This document shows, one piece after another, positions 1-5,894 of a DNA stretch of 26,013 nt. Source of the stretch: a virus; IMG/VR virus record IMGVR_UViG_3300034092_000346, positions 1 through 26,013 of that record, one strand, 5' to 3'. The first letter of the stretch is position 1, and every line of letters begins with the position of its first letter. A program made the position numbers and the translations under genes. Below the pieces are notes generated by a model that saw nothing but the letters and a program-made list of their open reading frames with translations, was not told the DNA's origin and searched no databases.

Positions 1-58
1 ATTGCCGGAGGCTTGTGAATAGTACAAACGTACTGATCGGATACAGATTTTTTGAGAA

Positions 59-90
59 AATACGAATCCATATCAATACGAAACCGTATC
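59..90. repeat. 16-bp tandem repeat, two copies
   Basis: Bases 59-74 (AATACGAATCCATATC) are followed directly by 75-90 (AATACGAAACCGTATC), matching at 14 of 16 positions. The second copy contains the small inverted repeat ATACG-AAAC-CGTAT. T7 carries short repeat arrays next to its terminal repeats, so a similar role near the genome end is possible, but it is unproven. Confidence 0.75.
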
Positions 91-137
91 ACCATCGCCC
101 ATTGATACGCTTGTACCATCCTACCCCCGTCCATTCC

Positions 138-168
138 TTGCGTACCTGCATTCACAGCAGAGACGCAA
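138..168. other. Two-step hairpin
   Basis: TTGCGT (138-143) pairs with ACGCAA (163-168), and inside it CTGC (146-149) pairs with GCAG (157-160). There is no U-tract on either side, so it does not look like a terminator. Its function is unknown; it may be part of a structured end region. Confidence 0.5.
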
Positions 169-372
169 CAGGGTCAGATCCCTTGCGCCGCAACGGGTTA
201 GGGCTGGCCACGGCTGGACTTGGACACGGATTCTGGACACAGCCACCCCCGGGGTAGTTCATGCGTACTGGCCCCTACCCCTATGGGGGGTCTGGCGGCG
301 CCGCACCTGGCGTACAGGACTTCAGAAATTTGTGTCAAAAATTATGGGTGGCTGTATATGCCCCTTGGAGGG

Positions 373-420
373 CCCTCTGAGGAGCCGTAGGTGTATTGAC
401 ACCTGCGGGGAGTCAGAGGG
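373..420 (-). other. Long two-arm hairpin after the last gene
   Basis: The outer stem CCCTCTGA (373-380) pairs perfectly with TCAGAGGG (413-420). An internal loop of GGAG facing GGAG follows. The inner stem CCGTAGGTGT (385-394) pairs with ACACCTGCGG (399-408) with one G-T wobble, closed by a 4-base loop. It lies 27 bases past the stop of the last gene. No U-run follows, so simple termination is unlikely. The shape, about 20 paired positions broken by an internal loop, recalls RNase III processing sites of T7-group phages. A packaging signal is the other option. Confidence 0.6.
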
Positions 421-446
421 GTCTTCCAGAGCCTTCTAGACCTCTC

Positions 447-614
447 TCAGGTCCCAGGAGCCACAGGCGGATACTCCTCATCCAGATTCATCGGAGAAGG
501 AACGTATCCTTTGGCAAACAGCACCCGCTGAGCTTCTTGGTAGTAGGGGCTATCTTTAGGAGCCACGGCAATGATACGTTTTGCTTGGTCAGGTGTAAGA
601 TCAATCTTAGTCAT
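447..614 (-). CDS. Hypothetical protein, 55 aa, overlapping thyX
   Basis: I do not recognise this protein. The chosen start is the ATG at 614, which overlaps the last eight bases of thyX in another frame. A longer frame back to 758 exists but lies wholly inside thyX and is very unlikely. The protein starts MTKIDLTPDQAKRIIAVAP, has a short predicted helix rich in Ala, Lys and Arg, then an acidic, Pro-rich tail (DEEYPPVAPGT). It has no membrane segment and no Cys pair. The overlap suggests translational coupling to thyX. It is the last gene in the phage transcription direction and is followed by the hairpin at 373-420. Confidence 0.55.
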   Translation of the reverse strand: MTKIDLTPDQAKRIIAVAPKDSPYYQEAQRVLFAKGYVPSPMNLDEEYPPVAPGT

Positions 615-1245
615 CGGTTTCTTGGATAACGTTGAAGATACTTGGAATTTCTTTACAAAGAATGCTGGCAATCTCTTGGGCAATCTGTCTATGCTCCAGC
701 TGTGTCTCCGGCCCACGCCGCACCTGGAGGTAGTGAAGCCAGCTACGGAGAGTCCCACTCATATAGAGCCGGGTAGGACTGTTGATGGGAAGGATCTTCC
801 TGGCACACTCCTTTGCAATTCCTAACTCAAGCAACCGCTGATACGCAAGCGTCGATTCTTTAATCACGTTGGCACAGAGCTGGTCTGCCTCAGCAATTGC
901 TTCCAGGTCGAGGTCATCGATGCTGTTCTGCCGGTTGGTCAGGTCCTGACGCCGGAAGCAGGGAATCTCAGGCCTAAGTGTAACCTCCGCATACCGCTGC
1001 GAAAACTCCTGAAAGGAGAAGCTCCGATGCCTCAGGATCTGTGCGCTAATATCACGGGTCGTGTTTATTTCTACGCAGCAGCTGGCCATCTCAAACGGAC
1101 TCCAGTGCTTATGCTTGATCAGGTACTTAAGCAGCCGTTCTGGGCTCTTGTTCTCTTCTTGGGACTTAGGATTACTGACTCTGGCACAGTAGGTAATGAT
1201 GGACTCAGCATCCGGTGTGATCCAGATAAGCTTAGTAGCAGGCAT
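607..1245 (-). CDS. thyX: Flavin-dependent thymidylate synthase ThyX
   Basis: ThyX methylates dUMP to dTMP using methylenetetrahydrofolate, with FAD and NADPH, in the host cytoplasm; phages carry it to raise dTTP supply during replication. The 212-aa length fits the family. The family signature is visible at residues 72-85 (RHRSFSFQEFSQRY), matching RHRxxSxQExSxRY and holding the FAD/dUMP-binding Arg, Ser and Gln residues. The N-terminus carries the usual HxxxFE-like segment (HWSPFEMA, residues 47-54). The gene follows the terminase after a 345-base structured gap and overlaps a 55-aa ORF by eight bases. No Shine-Dalgarno is visible before the ATG. A nucleotide-metabolism gene placed among late genes is notable; the function is secure from the motif. 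Confidence 0.96.
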   Translation of the reverse strand: MPATKLIWITPDAESIITYCARVSNPKSQEENKSPERLLKYLIKHKHWSPFEMASCCVEINTTRDISAQILRHRSFSFQEFSQRYAEVTLRPEIPCFRRQDLTNRQNSIDDLDLEAIAEADQLCANVIKESTLAYQRLLELGIAKECARKILPINSPTRLYMSGTLRSWLHYLQVRRGPETQLEHRQIAQEIASILCKEIPSIFNVIQETDD

Positions 1246-1297
1246 ACGAAGGAGTGATTGGTAAGTAGTAGGAGTAAAAGAAGGGTAAGGGGAAGGT

Positions 1298-1313
1298 AAT
1301 AGCTGCTGCTATT
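1298..1313 (-). other. Small perfect hairpin in the thyX leader
   Basis: AATAGC and GCTATT form a 6-bp stem with a 4-base loop, about 55 bases upstream of the thyX ATG. There is no U-run. It could be an mRNA stabilising or regulatory element. Confidence 0.35.
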
Positions 1314-1332
1314 GCTGGTGTGGCTATAGTAA

Positions 1333-1349
1333 TATAGTGAGCAACTATT
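1333..1349 (-). promoter_or_regulatory. T7-promoter-like element upstream of thyX
   Basis: On the minus strand the nine bases CTCACTATA match the core of the T7 class III promoter exactly, and AATA lies four bases upstream, where T7 has AATA three bases upstream. The bases following are TTA rather than the initiating GGG, which argues against a standard T7-type start. It overlaps the inverted repeat GTGAGCAA/TTGACTCAC (1337-1356). No other copy was seen in the window, so this is a candidate only. Confidence 0.25.
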
Positions 1350-1356
1350 GACTCAC
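1337..1356. repeat. Inverted repeat upstream of thyX
   Basis: GTGAGCAA (1337-1344) and TTGACTCAC (1348-1356) are complementary apart from a one-base bulge, spaced by three bases. It could be an operator or an RNA hairpin; it overlaps the promoter-like element. Confidence 0.4.
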
Positions 1357-1484
1357 TTGTCTTTCCGAAGGTCTGCGACTCCCATCGCCCCCAAGAGGGG
1401 CTCCGGGACTCTTGCCCTCAACAAGTCTAGCAATAGTCGTCCGACTCACGCAATTACACTTACGGTGATCGGCTCCGCGTCAGT

Positions 1485-1531
1485 CCCCCTTCGGGGTCCT
1501 TCCTTGGTCTTCGGGGCGCCGCTATCGCGGC
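1485..1531. other. Two compact GC hairpins
   Basis: CCCC-CTTC-GGGG occupies 1485-1496, and can also fold with a C(UUCG)G loop on the plus strand. GCCGC-TATC-GCGGC occupies 1518-1531. Both are downstream of terL in the phage direction. They have no U-tract and may be RNA stability or processing elements. Confidence 0.45.
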
Positions 1532-1543
1532 TTCCTCAGAGGT

Positions 1544-1571
1544 CCCCCTCTCCCCTTAACCCCTCTCCCCC
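1544..1571 (-). other. G-quadruplex motif (four G-tracts)
   Basis: The minus strand has G5-AGA-G4-TTAA-G4-AGA-G5. That is four runs of at least four G with loops of 3, 4 and 3 bases, a textbook intramolecular G-quadruplex pattern. It starts 20 bases past the terL stop, so the terL transcript would carry it as RNA. The plus strand could form an i-motif. The arrangement is a near-perfect mirror repeat around TTAA. Confidence 0.7.
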
Positions 1572-1590
1572 TATAGGGGCAAGTACCCTT

Positions 1591-3333
1591 TTAGGGAATC
1601 CATGAATAAACCGTTGTGTCTACTGGGATTTCTGTGTCATTTGAAAAGGACTTTCCGGCGACCAGCATGTCGGTTGCGAGGGTGGGTTGGTCGATGAACA
1701 TGGTGATCATGTTGTTCCACTCCTGACGCTTTTCTTGGATCAACGCTTCCTTAGAAGAGATGGCAAGGATGTCTTGAAAGTACTTGACGCCAAGGGCTAG
1801 AGCATCCACTCGGTCATCGTGCTTTACGGCTCCTTTTTCCCGACACATCCTGGTCAGCTGATACATCAGCATTCGAGGCAGTCTTTCTTCGGGGGCCATG
1901 TCGTTGTTGGACTGGTAGTCCCAGGTGATGAGACGCTGGTCAATGACAAGGCGGTGCTGGTTAAGGACTGGTTCCAGAGTGTCAATAATTCGGTCTTCTT
2001 TTCGTGTTGTGGCGCGTGTCTCCTCAAAGTTCATGCCAACCTTCATTTCAACGGCGTGCTTCTTTAGGAGTTCCATGATCGCACCGTCACCAAAGTTGGA
2101 TTCGATCAGACACGTCTTTGACCCGAACTGCCGAGACCTACGCAGTATTTCTCTTAAGGTAACATCAGAGTATCCGTCTTGGGTCGCATAGATGTCCCTG
2201 ATATAGATGAAGCCATTAATCTGTGACAGAATAATACTTACCGTTTCGTCCTTTCCTCGGCCTGAGGGGTCCACAGCAGTAATGGTCTCGTTCCACGGTA
2301 TGAACTCACCCGTTGCCTTTGGTCGATGCCACCGGTCACCAGGAAGGGCAACAGCAGGTAGATCAAGTAGGGTCTCCTTGTCAGCACCCCATACCAGATC
2401 AGACGGACCACGAGCAGGGTCCAAAGATAGAACGGAGAAGTCCGACAACTTAAGGGGAAACTTGAGAGCGTCAGAGAGGCTCGTGTCAAGCATGAACTGG
2501 AGCATAAAGTTGCTCCGAGACATCGACTGTTCCCTTTCCAGAAGGTTGATCTCGGAGAAGCGGGTATCCGTTGGCTTCCAAGAAAGCTTGTCTAGTCCGT
2601 GCTCATCGATGTCCCCTTGAAGGTCTTCGGCAAGGATGTCTTCATAGCCAACCAGTGATTTTGGATACCGAGCAGGCCACACGAGCGGCTTATAATTTCT
2701 TTCCCGCAGCGTCCGGTAAATGGTAAACGTTGTCTGTGGAGTTCCCAAAAAGATGATACGACTGTCCTCCTTTGGGGTCAACACGGACTCACCCTCCGTC
2801 ACGAGCTGAAGCAGCTTCTCTCGCATGAGGTCCGTAGCAGAGTTGCTTGGGACTTCAACGTCATCAAAGATGATCAAATCAGCACGAGAACCGGTAAGCT
2901 GGCCGGTGATACCAACCGACTTAACGGATGGTGACTGAGCAGGCCGACACCCACGCACATCGAAGGACACCCGGCTCCACCGTTGGTCATCGTCCTGTGG
3001 GGTCAGGTGGTTGAGCCAAGAGATCTCAATAAGGCATTTCTGACAGAAGATCGTAAAGTCATCGGCTCGCTGCTTGCTGGCCGACACCACCATGATCTTT
3101 TTGTCTCTGTCCCTAAACAGGATCCACAGGGTAAAGGCAGCAGCAATCCACGACTTACCAAGACCACGAAATGCTTGGATCTGGAGACGCTTCGGACCAT
3201 CCTGAAGGTATCTAGCAATGGCAATCTGTGCTCTTGTTGGACGAGGCAGGTCTAGCGACTTCCATACAAGAGTCAAGAAGAGTGGAAAGCTGGCCCTCAG
3301 ACGGTCCTCTAAGGCCGCTGTTTTATCGGTCAT
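1591..3333 (-). CDS. terL: Terminase large subunit (T7 gp19-like)
   Basis: This is the packaging motor ATPase and nuclease that cuts concatemers and drives DNA into the prohead through the portal. Length is 580 aa, against 586 for T7 gp19. The N-terminal ATPase shows a Walker A-type FRGLGKS at residues 55-61, Walker B LIIFDDVE at 153-160 and a coupling motif IIFLGTPQ at 193-200. The C-terminal RNase H-fold nuclease shows acidic residues in TAVDPSGRGKDE (Asp355), LIESNFGDG (Glu411) and HDDRVDALALG (Asp506/507). A hairpin lies just upstream of the start, and no clear Shine-Dalgarno is present. It follows a cluster of very basic small proteins and precedes the structured gap before thyX. Confidence 0.97.
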   Translation of the reverse strand: MTDKTAALEDRLRASFPLFLTLVWKSLDLPRPTRAQIAIARYLQDGPKRLQIQAFRGLGKSWIAAAFTLWILFRDRDKKIMVVSASKQRADDFTIFCQKCLIEISWLNHLTPQDDDQRWSRVSFDVRGCRPAQSPSVKSVGITGQLTGSRADLIIFDDVEVPSNSATDLMREKLLQLVTEGESVLTPKEDSRIIFLGTPQTTFTIYRTLRERNYKPLVWPARYPKSLVGYEDILAEDLQGDIDEHGLDKLSWKPTDTRFSEINLLEREQSMSRSNFMLQFMLDTSLSDALKFPLKLSDFSVLSLDPARGPSDLVWGADKETLLDLPAVALPGDRWHRPKATGEFIPWNETITAVDPSGRGKDETVSIILSQINGFIYIRDIYATQDGYSDVTLREILRRSRQFGSKTCLIESNFGDGAIMELLKKHAVEMKVGMNFEETRATTRKEDRIIDTLEPVLNQHRLVIDQRLITWDYQSNNDMAPEERLPRMLMYQLTRMCREKGAVKHDDRVDALALGVKYFQDILAISSKEALIQEKRQEWNNMITMFIDQPTLATDMLVAGKSFSNDTEIPVDTTVYSWIP

Positions 3334-3359
3334 GATAGAATGTACCTAAACAATAGTAA

Positions 3360-3388
3360 AGGGGCCTTGGAGAAGCTCCTAGACCCCT
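3360..3388 (-). terminator. Possible weak terminator or processing hairpin before terL
   Basis: On the minus strand AGGGGTCTAGGAG pairs with CTCCAAGGCCCCT around a CTT loop, with one A-A mismatch and one wobble. Only TTT follows, then ACTATTGTTT, so termination would be weak. It separates terL from the upstream cluster of small genes and could tune terminase level or be an RNA cleavage site. Confidence 0.45.
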
Positions 3389-3395
3389 GTGAGAC

Positions 3396-3530
3396 TTACT
3401 TACGCTTGCGGCTCTTGCCAGCCTTACTGAGGGCGATGGCAATTGCTTGTTTCTGAGGACGACCCTCCTTGACCATCTTGCTGATGTTTTTAGAGACGGT
3501 CTTCTTTGAGGAACCTTTTGACAGTGGCAT
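3396..3530 (-). CDS. Tiny basic protein, 44 aa
   Basis: The translation begins [16 protein letters not shown] and ends [14 protein letters not shown]. About a third of residues are Lys or Arg and only one is acidic. The pattern '[31 protein letters not shown]' is one I recognise as a small family repeatedly found in cyanophages and other phages (a DUF6496-like type), with no known function. It starts two bases after the stop of the 83-aa gene upstream and is the last gene before terL. The net charge suggests nucleic-acid binding, which is inference. Confidence 0.75.
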   Translation of the reverse strand: MPLSKGSSKKTVSKNISKMVKEGRPQKQAIAIALSKAGKSRKRK

Positions 3531-3532
3531 GA

Positions 3533-3784
3533 TTAGCTACACTTCCAACGTTTGAGGGCTAGGGCTTTGCGGGTTGGTTTACCGCTTGCGGTTTTCATTG
3601 GACCTTTGACGCCGCTCATGCGGGCACAGAAGGACTTCTTGCGGGGACCACCCTGCGGCTGAGGGGCCTGTAGATTAGACCCCGTTGCCGCGTTGTACTT
3701 CGCTCTGCCTTTGGCGGTGAGGCCGCCCTTACGGGACTTCTCGCCTCTGCCAAGGGACAGGCTAGGATTTTTTTTGGTGGCCAT
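3533..3784 (-). CDS. Basic DUF6321-like protein, 83 aa
   Basis: I chose the ATG at 3784 ([17 protein letters not shown]), which overlaps the upstream stop as TGATG; an in-frame GTG at 3787 is less likely. The body '[24 protein letters not shown]' followed by '[15 protein letters not shown]' and '[11 protein letters not shown]' matches a small conserved family found in phages and large viruses (DUF6321-like, assigned from memory). It is very rich in Lys, Arg and Gly, with two Cys residues. The function is unknown; the charge suggests DNA or RNA contact. It sits in the basic mini-protein cluster upstream of terL. Confidence 0.8.
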   Translation of the reverse strand: MATKKNPSLSLGRGEKSRKGGLTAKGRAKYNAATGSNLQAPQPQGGPRKKSFCARMSGVKGPMKTASGKPTRKALALKRWKCS

Positions 3785-4548
3785 CACTCGCCACGGAGCT
3801 TTGTATTATACTTCTTGCCGCGCCAGGTGAAGGTTTTTTTGCCAGCGCTGCGGGAAGCCTTAAAGGCGCTGTCAAACGAACCCTTGTCAAGACCACCTTG
3901 GGTCAGACGCTTGGGAACAGCAGGACCCTGAGGGTTGCCGGTGGGCTTGCCCTTCATGGTGGCGTCCGCAAGTTTGCGAGGAGCCAACACGGCAGCAGCG
4001 GCACCAACTGGGCCAGCCAGACGTGCAGCACTTGCCACATTACGGAGAGTACGAGCAGCCTTAAGAGCACCGCTCATCCGACCCATGGCTTGCTTAGCAC
4101 CACGAGTTGCCTGAGCAGCCTTACGGATCTCTTGACCACGCTTGGCAGCAGCACGCACCTGACCGGAATCACCGATGGTACGTTGAGCCTTGGCCATGCT
4201 GCGGATACGCTCACCCCGAGGATTGGTTGGGGTTACAGTGGTGTTGCGACTGGCAACGGTGGACTTGCCTTGTGCCTGACGGCGGGCCTCAACGGCCTTG
4301 GCACGGATCTGACGCATGGCAGGACTGTTGCCGTTCGTGATGGCACGAGGCTGACGGCCAGAGGGCTTGCTAGCCCCACCACCTTGACCAGTCGTCACCT
4401 TTGCCGAACCAGGCGTGCCTTGACCAGAGGTGCTGACCTTGGCCTGACTAGCCGCCTGACGGTTGGCCCGTTGAGGGTTCTGACCCTTGGTCACGGGCTT
4501 ATCGGTTTTCCGCTTACTGCGGTTGGAAGAGGAGGTAACTTTTGCCAT
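3784..4548 (-). CDS. Basic low-complexity virion-like protein, 254 aa
   Basis: Residues 1-170 are rich in Ala, Lys, Arg, Thr, Gln and Gly with almost no hydrophobic core. Residues 171-190 form an Ala/Gly/Leu patch (SAARLAGPVGAAAAVLAP). The last 30 residues carry 'FDSAFKASRSAGKKTFTWRG' followed by KKYNTKL, a C-terminal motif I know from many phage virion-associated proteins of unknown function. It starts at ATG 4548 in an ACAATGG context without a Shine-Dalgarno, five bases after the upstream stop. It overlaps the next gene as TGATG. It is likely a packaged DNA-binding or internal protein, by inference from charge and motif. Confidence 0.75.
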   Translation of the reverse strand: MAKVTSSSNRSKRKTDKPVTKGQNPQRANRQAASQAKVSTSGQGTPGSAKVTTGQGGGASKPSGRQPRAITNGNSPAMRQIRAKAVEARRQAQGKSTVASRNTTVTPTNPRGERIRSMAKAQRTIGDSGQVRAAAKRGQEIRKAAQATRGAKQAMGRMSGALKAARTLRNVASAARLAGPVGAAAAVLAPRKLADATMKGKPTGNPQGPAVPKRLTQGGLDKGSFDSAFKASRSAGKKTFTWRGKKYNTKLRGE

Positions 4549-4553
4549 TGTTA

Positions 4554-5117
4554 TCAGGCGTTGATGGGACCAGAAGTCGTAGCCACGGTAACGGAGAAGC
4601 CGGAACCAGTACCACCAATGTTGGCAGCAGCTGCACTCAGCACTTCGCCAACGTCATAGCCAGTACCACCGCTGACGATGGTTACAACCGTCACGGCACC
4701 ACCAGCAACGGTGATGTCAGCGGTAGCGCCCGTGCCGGTACCACCAGTAAGGGCAACAGCAGAATAGGTGCCGGTGGTGTAGAGGGTGCCGCCAACCAGG
4801 GTGTTGACGGTCAGGATCTTACCCTGAACGGTATCAACGCGGGTCACACGACCAGTCTTGTTTGCGTTGTTCGAGGAGGGAATACGATCGGTCCGACGAA
4901 CAGTACGGATTGCGGTCTTACAGGCAGCAACGGTACCGTTAGCAGCAACAGTCGTGGCGAGGGTAGCGAAGGTAGCGGGAACGGTGGTCGTTGTAGTCAC
5001 ACCACCCGACACGTTAGCAGTGGTGTGCGTCCGGTTCTTGAGTTCGTCCTCGTCTTGACGACCAGGAGCCGTCGAGATGTTGCCGTAACTGGAACCGCCT
5101 GCGGGAAGAGTAGCCAT
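4554..5117 (-). CDS. Gly/Thr-rich virion structural-like protein, 187 aa
   Basis: The protein is rich in Gly, Thr, Val and Ala and almost certainly all-beta. The N-terminal 70 residues include an Asp/Glu/Lys stretch (GRQDEDELKNRTH) and a basic RTVRRTDR segment. The C-terminal third contains the module 'VVTIVSGGTGYDVGEVLS' followed by 'GGTGSGFSVTV', a repeat unit seen in many phage tail and decoration proteins. It lies between the HNH nuclease and the 254-aa basic protein. It is probably a head decoration or fibre-like structural protein. I cannot name a function. Confidence 0.75.
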   Translation of the reverse strand: MATLPAGGSSYGNISTAPGRQDEDELKNRTHTTANVSGGVTTTTTVPATFATLATTVAANGTVAACKTAIRTVRRTDRIPSSNNANKTGRVTRVDTVQGKILTVNTLVGGTLYTTGTYSAVALTGGTGTGATADITVAGGAVTVVTIVSGGTGYDVGEVLSAAAANIGGTGSGFSVTVATTSGPINA

Positions 5118-5148
5118 TTGATTTACCTAAAAAAGAATTACGTTAGTA

Positions 5149-5466
5149 CTAACCGGTAGTCCAGGACAGAACCCTGGAGAAGTTTTTGTGGTCAAAAGAG
5201 TCTTGACCAACCCACCACGACAACCAGTGGTTCGAACCTTTGGACTGGTTGCAATCTAGACAAGCGGGCACAACATTGTGGGTAGTGTCGTGCCCACCAC
5301 GGGCTTTTGGATGGACATGATCGAGCGTTAGATTTTCAGATGAGCCACAATAGACACACTGGTTGTTCCAATGTTCCTTAATGGCTGTCCTCCACATACG
5401 CTTGGCTTCGGCTGCGGTCATGGCCTTAAGAAAGTAGAGGTATTCAGAAGGATCTTTGAGAGGCAT
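5149..5466 (-). CDS. HNH endonuclease, 105 aa
   Basis: This is a small metal-dependent nuclease. Visible features are CVYC at residues 37-40, the HNH core LTLDHVHPKARGG with catalytic-type Asp49-His50, THNVVPACLDCNQSKG with CLDC at 69-72 as the second zinc pair, and Asn73. The N-terminus (DPSEYLYFLKAMTAAEA) is helical. It is either a free-standing mobile nuclease or a packaging nuclease: in several tailed phages an HNH protein near the terminase genes is needed for DNA cleavage by terminase. Here it lies between the maturase A-like gene and terL, which supports but does not prove the second idea. Confidence 0.9.
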   Translation of the reverse strand: MPLKDPSEYLYFLKAMTAAEAKRMWRTAIKEHWNNQCVYCGSSENLTLDHVHPKARGGHDTTHNVVPACLDCNQSKGSNHWLSWWVGQDSFDHKNFSRVLSWTTG

Positions 5467-5484
5467 GAGGCCTACTTCGGTGGT

Positions 5485-5631
5485 TTACTTCTTTTTGGGG
5501 AATCCTGCTTTCATCGCACTGTATGCCTTTGGAGACACCGTGCTCTTGCTCTTTGGACGGCTGGTTCCTGCCTTGCGACGCTTGTTGATATTAGCGTAGA
5601 GGCCGGGGGGCTTGGCGTTTCCTTTGTTCAT
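5485..5631 (-). CDS. Tiny basic protein, 48 aa
   Basis: The translation begins MNKGNAKPPGLYANINKRRK and ends KAYSAMKAGFPKKK, with fourteen Lys or Arg residues and no acidic ones. The PPGLYANINKRRKAGTSRPKS-type segment recurs in small cyanophage proteins of unknown function (recalled, not searched). The ATG overlaps the stop of the 88-aa gene upstream by four bases. The gene sits just before the HNH nuclease. Nucleic-acid binding is likely from charge alone. Confidence 0.75.
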   Translation of the reverse strand: MNKGNAKPPGLYANINKRRKAGTSRPKSKSTVSPKAYSAMKAGFPKKK

Positions 5632-5894
5632 TTTCGGGTACTTTTGCCGTTGTGACCGTTTCTGGCTCGGTTTTTGGATGGCGATTCAAGCACCATGCGG
5701 CCATCCTTTGTATGTGATAGATCGTGACCGCCCTTTCCGGCAAGGCCACGTCGTCTCCGCTCTGTCCACCGCTCTTCCGAAGCATTTTTAACGGTGGGTT
5801 TCTTATTCAGTTTGCGTTGATAAGCAGCCTTTTTAGCTGCTGCCTTTGGATTTGCCGCATAATACTTAGCGGACTTACTTTTTGCTTGCGCCAT
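5628..5894 (-). CDS. Basic protein, 88 aa
   Basis: I chose the ATG at 5894 (MAQAKSKSAKYYAANPKAAA), in an AACAATGG context. A longer frame to 5981 lacks a start signal and overlaps the membrane protein gene. The body reads KKAAYQRKLNKKPT, then 'ERWTERRRRGLAGKGGHDLSH' in two parts, ending KNRARNGHNGKSTRK. It is strongly basic throughout. The 'HDLSHTKDGRMVLE' segment is one I associate with small phage proteins next to packaging genes; the function is unknown. It overlaps the upstream gene by 20 bases and the next by four, suggesting coupled translation. Confidence 0.75.
   Translation of the reverse strand: MAQAKSKSAKYYAANPKAAAKKAAYQRKLNKKPTVKNASEERWTERRRRGLAGKGGHDLSHTKDGRMVLESPSKNRARNGHNGKSTRK

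Larger units (their letters stand above)
1..446. other. Non-coding left end, repeat- and hairpin-rich
   Basis: No convincing gene is present; the only longer reading frame on the plus strand (15-257) has a low-complexity translation. The stretch holds a 16-base tandem repeat (59-90), a 31-base two-step hairpin (138-168), six GTAC tetramers (22, 30, 113, 142, 265, 312), the palindrome GCGGCGCCGC (295-304), short G/C runs and a 48-base hairpin (373-420). In phage orientation it lies beyond the last gene after the terminase. In T7 that is where the terminal repeat and concatemer junction sit. That role is inferred from position and repeat content only. Confidence 0.55.
1246..1590. other. 345-base structured non-coding region between terL and thyX
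   Basis: No convincing gene is seen. Reading frames on either strand are short, and the 85-codon plus-strand frame begins at TTG with no start signal. From right to left it holds a palindrome CCCCTATAGGGG (1568-1579), a four-tract G-rich motif on the minus strand (1544-1571), a hairpin GCCGC-TATC-GCGGC (1518-1531), a hairpin CCCC-CTTC-GGGG (1485-1496), an inverted repeat (1337-1356), a promoter-like element (1333-1349) and a hairpin AATAGC-TGCT-GCTATT (1298-1313). It is probably the leader of the thyX transcript and/or the trailer of terL. Confidence 0.6.

Noticed and set aside
15-257. 80-codon frame on the plus strand at the left end
   Set aside because: It starts with a non-ATG codon, runs over the tandem repeat and hairpins, and its translation is Pro/His/Arg-rich with no domain; every accepted gene is on the other strand.
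1568-1579. CCCCTATAGGGG as a terminator
   Set aside because: Its stem has only a 4-base AT-rich middle and no U-run follows on either strand.
1348-1605. 85-codon frame on the plus strand in the terL/thyX gap
   Set aside because: The start is TTG without a ribosome site, and the frame crosses the C-tract and hairpins and runs into the end of terL. It is better explained as structured non-coding sequence.
3898-5159. Two plus-strand frames of 253 and 205 codons
   Set aside because: Both mirror the repetitive Ala/Lys and Gly/Thr-rich genes on the minus strand and have Ser/Thr/Gly low-complexity translations without family features.
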